This document shows positions 61,571 to 64,000 of a stretch of 64,000 nt of DNA, one piece after another; position 1 is the first letter of the stretch; the number at the start of each line of letters is the position of its first letter. Under the pieces are notes generated by a model. It saw only the letters and a list, made by a program, of their open reading frames with translations. It searched no databases and had not been told where the DNA came from. The position numbers and the translations under genes are program-made. This DNA comes from Arcobacteraceae bacterium (GTDB lineage: Bacteria > Campylobacterota > Campylobacteria > Campylobacterales > Arcobacteraceae): contig JAIOSF010000013.1 in the NCBI GenBank assembly GCA_021107755.1, forward strand, positions 1 through 64,000. The letters are read 5' to 3'.

Positions 61571-62249
61571 AAACAAAACAAAACTATATATGGTCTCTTT
61601 AGGACCTGCTAATTGGGAACTTGTAACTATTCAAGCTTTAAAAGCACTACAATATTGTGGTGCTATATGTATCCCCACAAAAAGTGAAGATCATAGCTTT
61701 GAAAAGTCAATTACTTATAAAATTGTCAAAGACTTAATGAATGAATATGGTTTTGACAAACCAATTATCCCTGTATATTCTCCTATGAACTTCAAGAAAA
61801 AAGATTGGCAATATCAAGTTGATATTTTAGTTGATAGTATTGATAAATATGATAGTGTTTCTTTTGTAACATTAGGAGATGCTGCTGTTTATAGTACGGT
61901 TTATTATCTACTTGATATTATCAAAAAACAAGATAAAAAACTCTATAAAAATAGTGTTGTAATAGCTGGTATAACTTCTTTTTCTTATGCTTCATCAAAG
62001 GTGAAAAAGCCTCTTTGTTTAGGTGATAATAGATTTGAACTTATACCCCTAATTGGTAAAGAAGTTCCTAGTACAAAAGTATATATGAGACCAAAAATTG
62101 GTATGAAAACTGATGATATAAATGAGAATGGGACACTATACACTTTTGAAAATTTAAATTTTGAGGGTGAAAATATCCAAAAAGGGAAACTAGAAAAAGT
62201 GCGAAAATATATGACACTAATGATAGATTTTATAAAGAGAGAGAAATAA
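61560..62249 (+). CDS. cbiL: precorrin-2/cobalt-factor-II C20-methyltransferase (CbiL-like)
   Basis: This 229-residue protein has the SAM uroporphyrin-type methyltransferase fold, with FVTLGDAAVYSTVYYLLDII and AGITSFSYASSKVKKPLCLGD matching CbiL/CobI. The N-terminal loop, usually GPGDPELLT, reads GPANWELVT, a clear deviation in the SAM-binding region. The start is TTG at 61560 inside cbiK, since the first ATG would remove part of the first strand. It should add the C20 methyl group. Its stop overlaps cbiC by one base. Confidence 0.78.
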   Translation: MATKNKTKLYMVSLGPANWELVTIQALKALQYCGAICIPTKSEDHSFEKSITYKIVKDLMNEYGFDKPIIPVYSPMNFKKKDWQYQVDILVDSIDKYDSVSFVTLGDAAVYSTVYYLLDIIKKQDKKLYKNSVVIAGITSFSYASSKVKKPLCLGDNRFELIPLIGKEVPSTKVYMRPKIGMKTDDINENGTLYTFENLNFEGENIQKGKLEKVRKYMTLMIDFIKREK

Positions 62250-62959
62250 TGGAATTTAAACAAGAACAACCACCTATAAATATTGGTGCTGATATATCTG
62301 TAAAGTCATTTGAGATGATTGAAAAAGAACTTCAGGAGTATCCAAAAGCAAAAGAATTTAATAAAAATCAATTAGAAGTGATAAGTAGACTTATCCATAC
62401 AACTACTTGTTTTGAGGAAGTTTTAGAAAATATTTTTTTCACAGACAATGCAATTGTTAGAATTCAAGAGTTACTTAAAAATAAAGCCAAAATAATAGTG
62501 GATGTCAATATGATAAAAGTTGGTTTGAGTGACTTCTATCTAAAAACTTATGATAATGAAGTGGTTTGTTATATAAACGAACCATTTACTTATGAAATGG
62601 CAGAAAAAAATAAAACAACAAGAAGTTACGCTGCTGTTGTAGAAGCGATCAAAAAACACAAAAATGAGCCAATTATACTTGCTTGTGGGAATGCCCCTAC
62701 TTTTATCTACGCAGCGATTAATACTCTACTTGATGAGGAAGTTGACCTTAAAAATGTAGCATTTCTACTATTTCCTGTAGGATTTGTAAATGTTGTAGAG
62801 TCAAAAGATTATGGAAAAAGATTCTGTGAACATTTTGATATACCTGCTGTTATTATGGAGGGAAGATTTGGTAGTTCTACTATGACGGTTGCTACTCTTC
62901 ATGCCACATATAAATTAATCAAAGATTTTGATGGTAAAGATAAGTATAATGGAAAATAA
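62249..62959 (+). CDS. cbiC: precorrin-8X/cobalt-precorrin-8 methylmutase (CbiC-like)
   Basis: This 236-residue enzyme has the CbiC/CobH signature ISRLIHTTTCFEEVLENIFF, with the catalytic His, and later IIVDVNMIKVGLS, IILACGNAPTFIYAAI and FPVGFVNVVESKD. It moves a methyl group from C11 to C12 in the late corrin ring. It overlaps cbiL by one base and the [2Fe-2S] gene by 11 bp. The CbiC-type phrase GNAPTAL is GNAPTFI here. The family length is about 210, so it is slightly long. Confidence 0.88.
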   Translation: MEFKQEQPPINIGADISVKSFEMIEKELQEYPKAKEFNKNQLEVISRLIHTTTCFEEVLENIFFTDNAIVRIQELLKNKAKIIVDVNMIKVGLSDFYLKTYDNEVVCYINEPFTYEMAEKNKTTRSYAAVVEAIKKHKNEPIILACGNAPTFIYAAINTLLDEEVDLKNVAFLLFPVGFVNVVESKDYGKRFCEHFDIPAVIMEGRFGSSTMTVATLHATYKLIKDFDGKDKYNGK

Positions 62960-63398
62960 AACTTATAATACAATGGGGAGTGAAGTACTTGAAGGCTTTA
63001 CCTGTAAACCAAAAAAGCTAGACCCAGATAAACCTATTATGTTTTTTAAAACACAGATTTTTATTTGCGATGGTGAACGATGTTCAAAAGCACAAAAAGA
63101 TGATGATTTAGCGGGAAGGTTAAGAGGTATTTTAAAAGAGTTACAACTTCATAAAGGGAAAAATCGTATAAAAATATCAAGAACTAATTGTTTTGGCGCT
63201 TGTAGATTTAGACAAGTTGCTGTAGCTTTTGAAAATACAAAAGCAAATGGAAACTTAGAAAATAATAATATTTGGCTAAAAAATATTCATAAATTTGATG
63301 ATATAAAATGGAAAGAGTTATTTTTGGATTTAAGCACAGATAAACCACTTGATGAGTTATCTTATGAACAAGTACCAATGAGTGGATTAGATGAGTAA
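62949..63398 (+). CDS. thioredoxin-like [2Fe-2S] ferredoxin-domain protein
   Basis: This 149-residue protein has the pattern FICDGERCSKA (C-x4-C) and NCFGACRFRQVA (C-x3-C), the ligand set of thioredoxin-like [2Fe-2S] ferredoxins. The frame is open to 62928, but I start at ATG 62949 because longer starts overlap cbiC more deeply; ATG at 62931 cannot be excluded. Similar modules occur near cobalamin genes (CbiW in Bacillus). It overlaps cobA by 8 bp. A role as electron or cluster donor in corrin synthesis is inferred from location. Confidence 0.75.
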   Translation: MENKTYNTMGSEVLEGFTCKPKKLDPDKPIMFFKTQIFICDGERCSKAQKDDDLAGRLRGILKELQLHKGKNRIKISRTNCFGACRFRQVAVAFENTKANGNLENNNIWLKNIHKFDDIKWKELFLDLSTDKPLDELSYEQVPMSGLDE

Positions 63399-64000
63399 AA
63401 AAGTATATTTAGTAGGAGCAGGTCCTGGAGATGTTGAACTTCTTACACTAAAAGCTCTAAGAATACTAGAAGTTGCAGATGTTGTTTTGTATGATGCCCT
63501 TGTAAATGAGAAAATTTTAGATTTTTGTAAAAAAGATGTAATAAAAACCAATGTAGGGAAAAGAAAAGACCATCATCTAAAAAAACAAGAAGAGATAAAT
63601 AGTTTAATAGTAGAATATGCAAAAGAATACAAGATAGTTGTTCGACTTAAAGGTGGAACACCTTTTGTATTTGGTAGAGGATATGAAGAGGTACGAGCTA
63701 TAGTTGAAGCTGGGTTTGAACCAGTTATTATAAGTGGAGTGAGTTCTACTACAAGTGTTCCTGAAAGCTTTATGATACCATCTATTGATAGAGCTTATAG
63801 TGACTCGTATAGAACTATTACAGGTCATGATATAGAGATTTTTGATGAGATAGTAACAACTTTTCACCCAAGGGAAAATCTTGTAATTATGATGGGAATA
63901 CATAATTTAGAAAAAATAGTAAATAATTTACTTCAAAAAGATTTTCCAAGTTCTATGCCAATAGCTATATTAAGCAACGGTACAAAGAAAGAGGCTAAAA
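63391..64000 (+). CDS. cobA: uroporphyrinogen-III C-methyltransferase, 3' end outside the window
   Basis: The gene begins at ATG 63391, overlapping the preceding stop, and is open to the window end (203 codons seen). KKVYLVGAGPGDVELLTLKA is the canonical SAM-binding opening, with VVLYDALV, then VRLKGGTPFVFGRGYEE (the GGDPF-like loop) and GVSSTTSVPESFMIP. It adds two methyl groups to uroporphyrinogen III to make precorrin-2. It probably feeds siroheme and cobalamin. Family length about 250 suggests roughly 45 residues are missing here. Confidence 0.93.
   Translation, partial: MSKKVYLVGAGPGDVELLTLKALRILEVADVVLYDALVNEKILDFCKKDVIKTNVGKRKDHHLKKQEEINSLIVEYAKEYKIVVRLKGGTPFVFGRGYEEVRAIVEAGFEPVIISGVSSTTSVPESFMIPSIDRAYSDSYRTITGHDIEIFDEIVTTFHPRENLVIMMGIHNLEKIVNNLLQKDFPSSMPIAILSNGTKKEAK

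Overview
The window is low-GC chromosomal DNA of a Campylobacterota (epsilonproteobacterial) organism, most likely an Arcobacter-type species. The grounds are the strong AT bias, the hobA-holB-folP order, tsaE next to lptB, an AapJQMP amino-acid importer, solitary two-domain hemerythrin and sensor-kinase genes, and an anaerobic-type cobalamin gene cluster. No rRNA is present and the only tRNA is tRNA-Asn.

Layout. (a) 1-817: right end of a CRISPR array with 36-bp repeats and 29-30-bp spacers. Read on the minus strand, each repeat ends in TATAAT, the plan of type II-C (Cas9) arrays whose repeats carry their own promoters. The cas genes are off the left edge. A MazEF toxin-antitoxin pair abuts the terminal repeat. 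(b) 1.4-9.4 kb: M3 oligopeptidase, unknown coiled-coil genes, a 35-codon membrane peptide, a cupin/EamA/nitroreductase operon, a GNAT enzyme, AzlCD and LysE exporters. (c) 9.4-16.2 kb, minus strand: DUF389 and TRIC-like membrane proteins, then the aapJQMP importer. The importer and exporters look like one long transcription unit. (d) 16.3-22.2 kb: hemerythrin, methyltransferase, cold-shock protein, nitroreductase, sensor kinase, a 5'-truncated NUDIX gene and PPK2.

(e) 22,611-31,739: a 9.1-kb integrative element in the 3' end of tRNA-Asn, bounded by a 17-bp direct repeat of the tRNA end. Its right half (plus strand) holds a ribbon-helix-helix-like protein, a small unknown, an HUH rolling-circle Rep, an excisionase-like HTH protein and a tyrosine integrase. 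Its left half (minus strand) holds defence cargo: a nucleotidyltransferase-fold protein with a DUF262 protein, and an HNH nuclease with two C5-cytosine methyltransferases. I see no capsid, secretion or conjugation genes, so it resembles a satellite or mobilisable element.

(f) 31.8-55.2 kb: housekeeping genes (BFD-like ferredoxin, DjlA-like, tatBC, queA, mltC, argG, hemW, rppH, lysC, hobA, holB, folP, lptB, tsaE, trpD, rmuC, dgt, ppsA, S1-domain protein). Between argG and mltC lies a three-gene set of one M20 peptidase and two RimK-like ATP-grasp ligases, one with a helix-hairpin-helix tail, with no pathway I can name. (g) 55.2-64.0 kb: corrinoid/cobalt region with a TonB receptor, a BtuFDC-like ABC transporter, CbiM, and CbiK, CbiL, CbiC, a [2Fe-2S] protein and CobA (cut by the window end). 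Each of its two transport units is preceded by a copy of an unnamed 56-residue protein with a -10 box 6-7 bases before its ATG and no ribosome-binding site, so both are probably leaderless.

Strongest candidates for undescribed biology are the duplicated leaderless 56-aa gene, the DUF262/nucleotidyltransferase pair in the rolling-circle island, and the ATP-grasp/M20 cluster.
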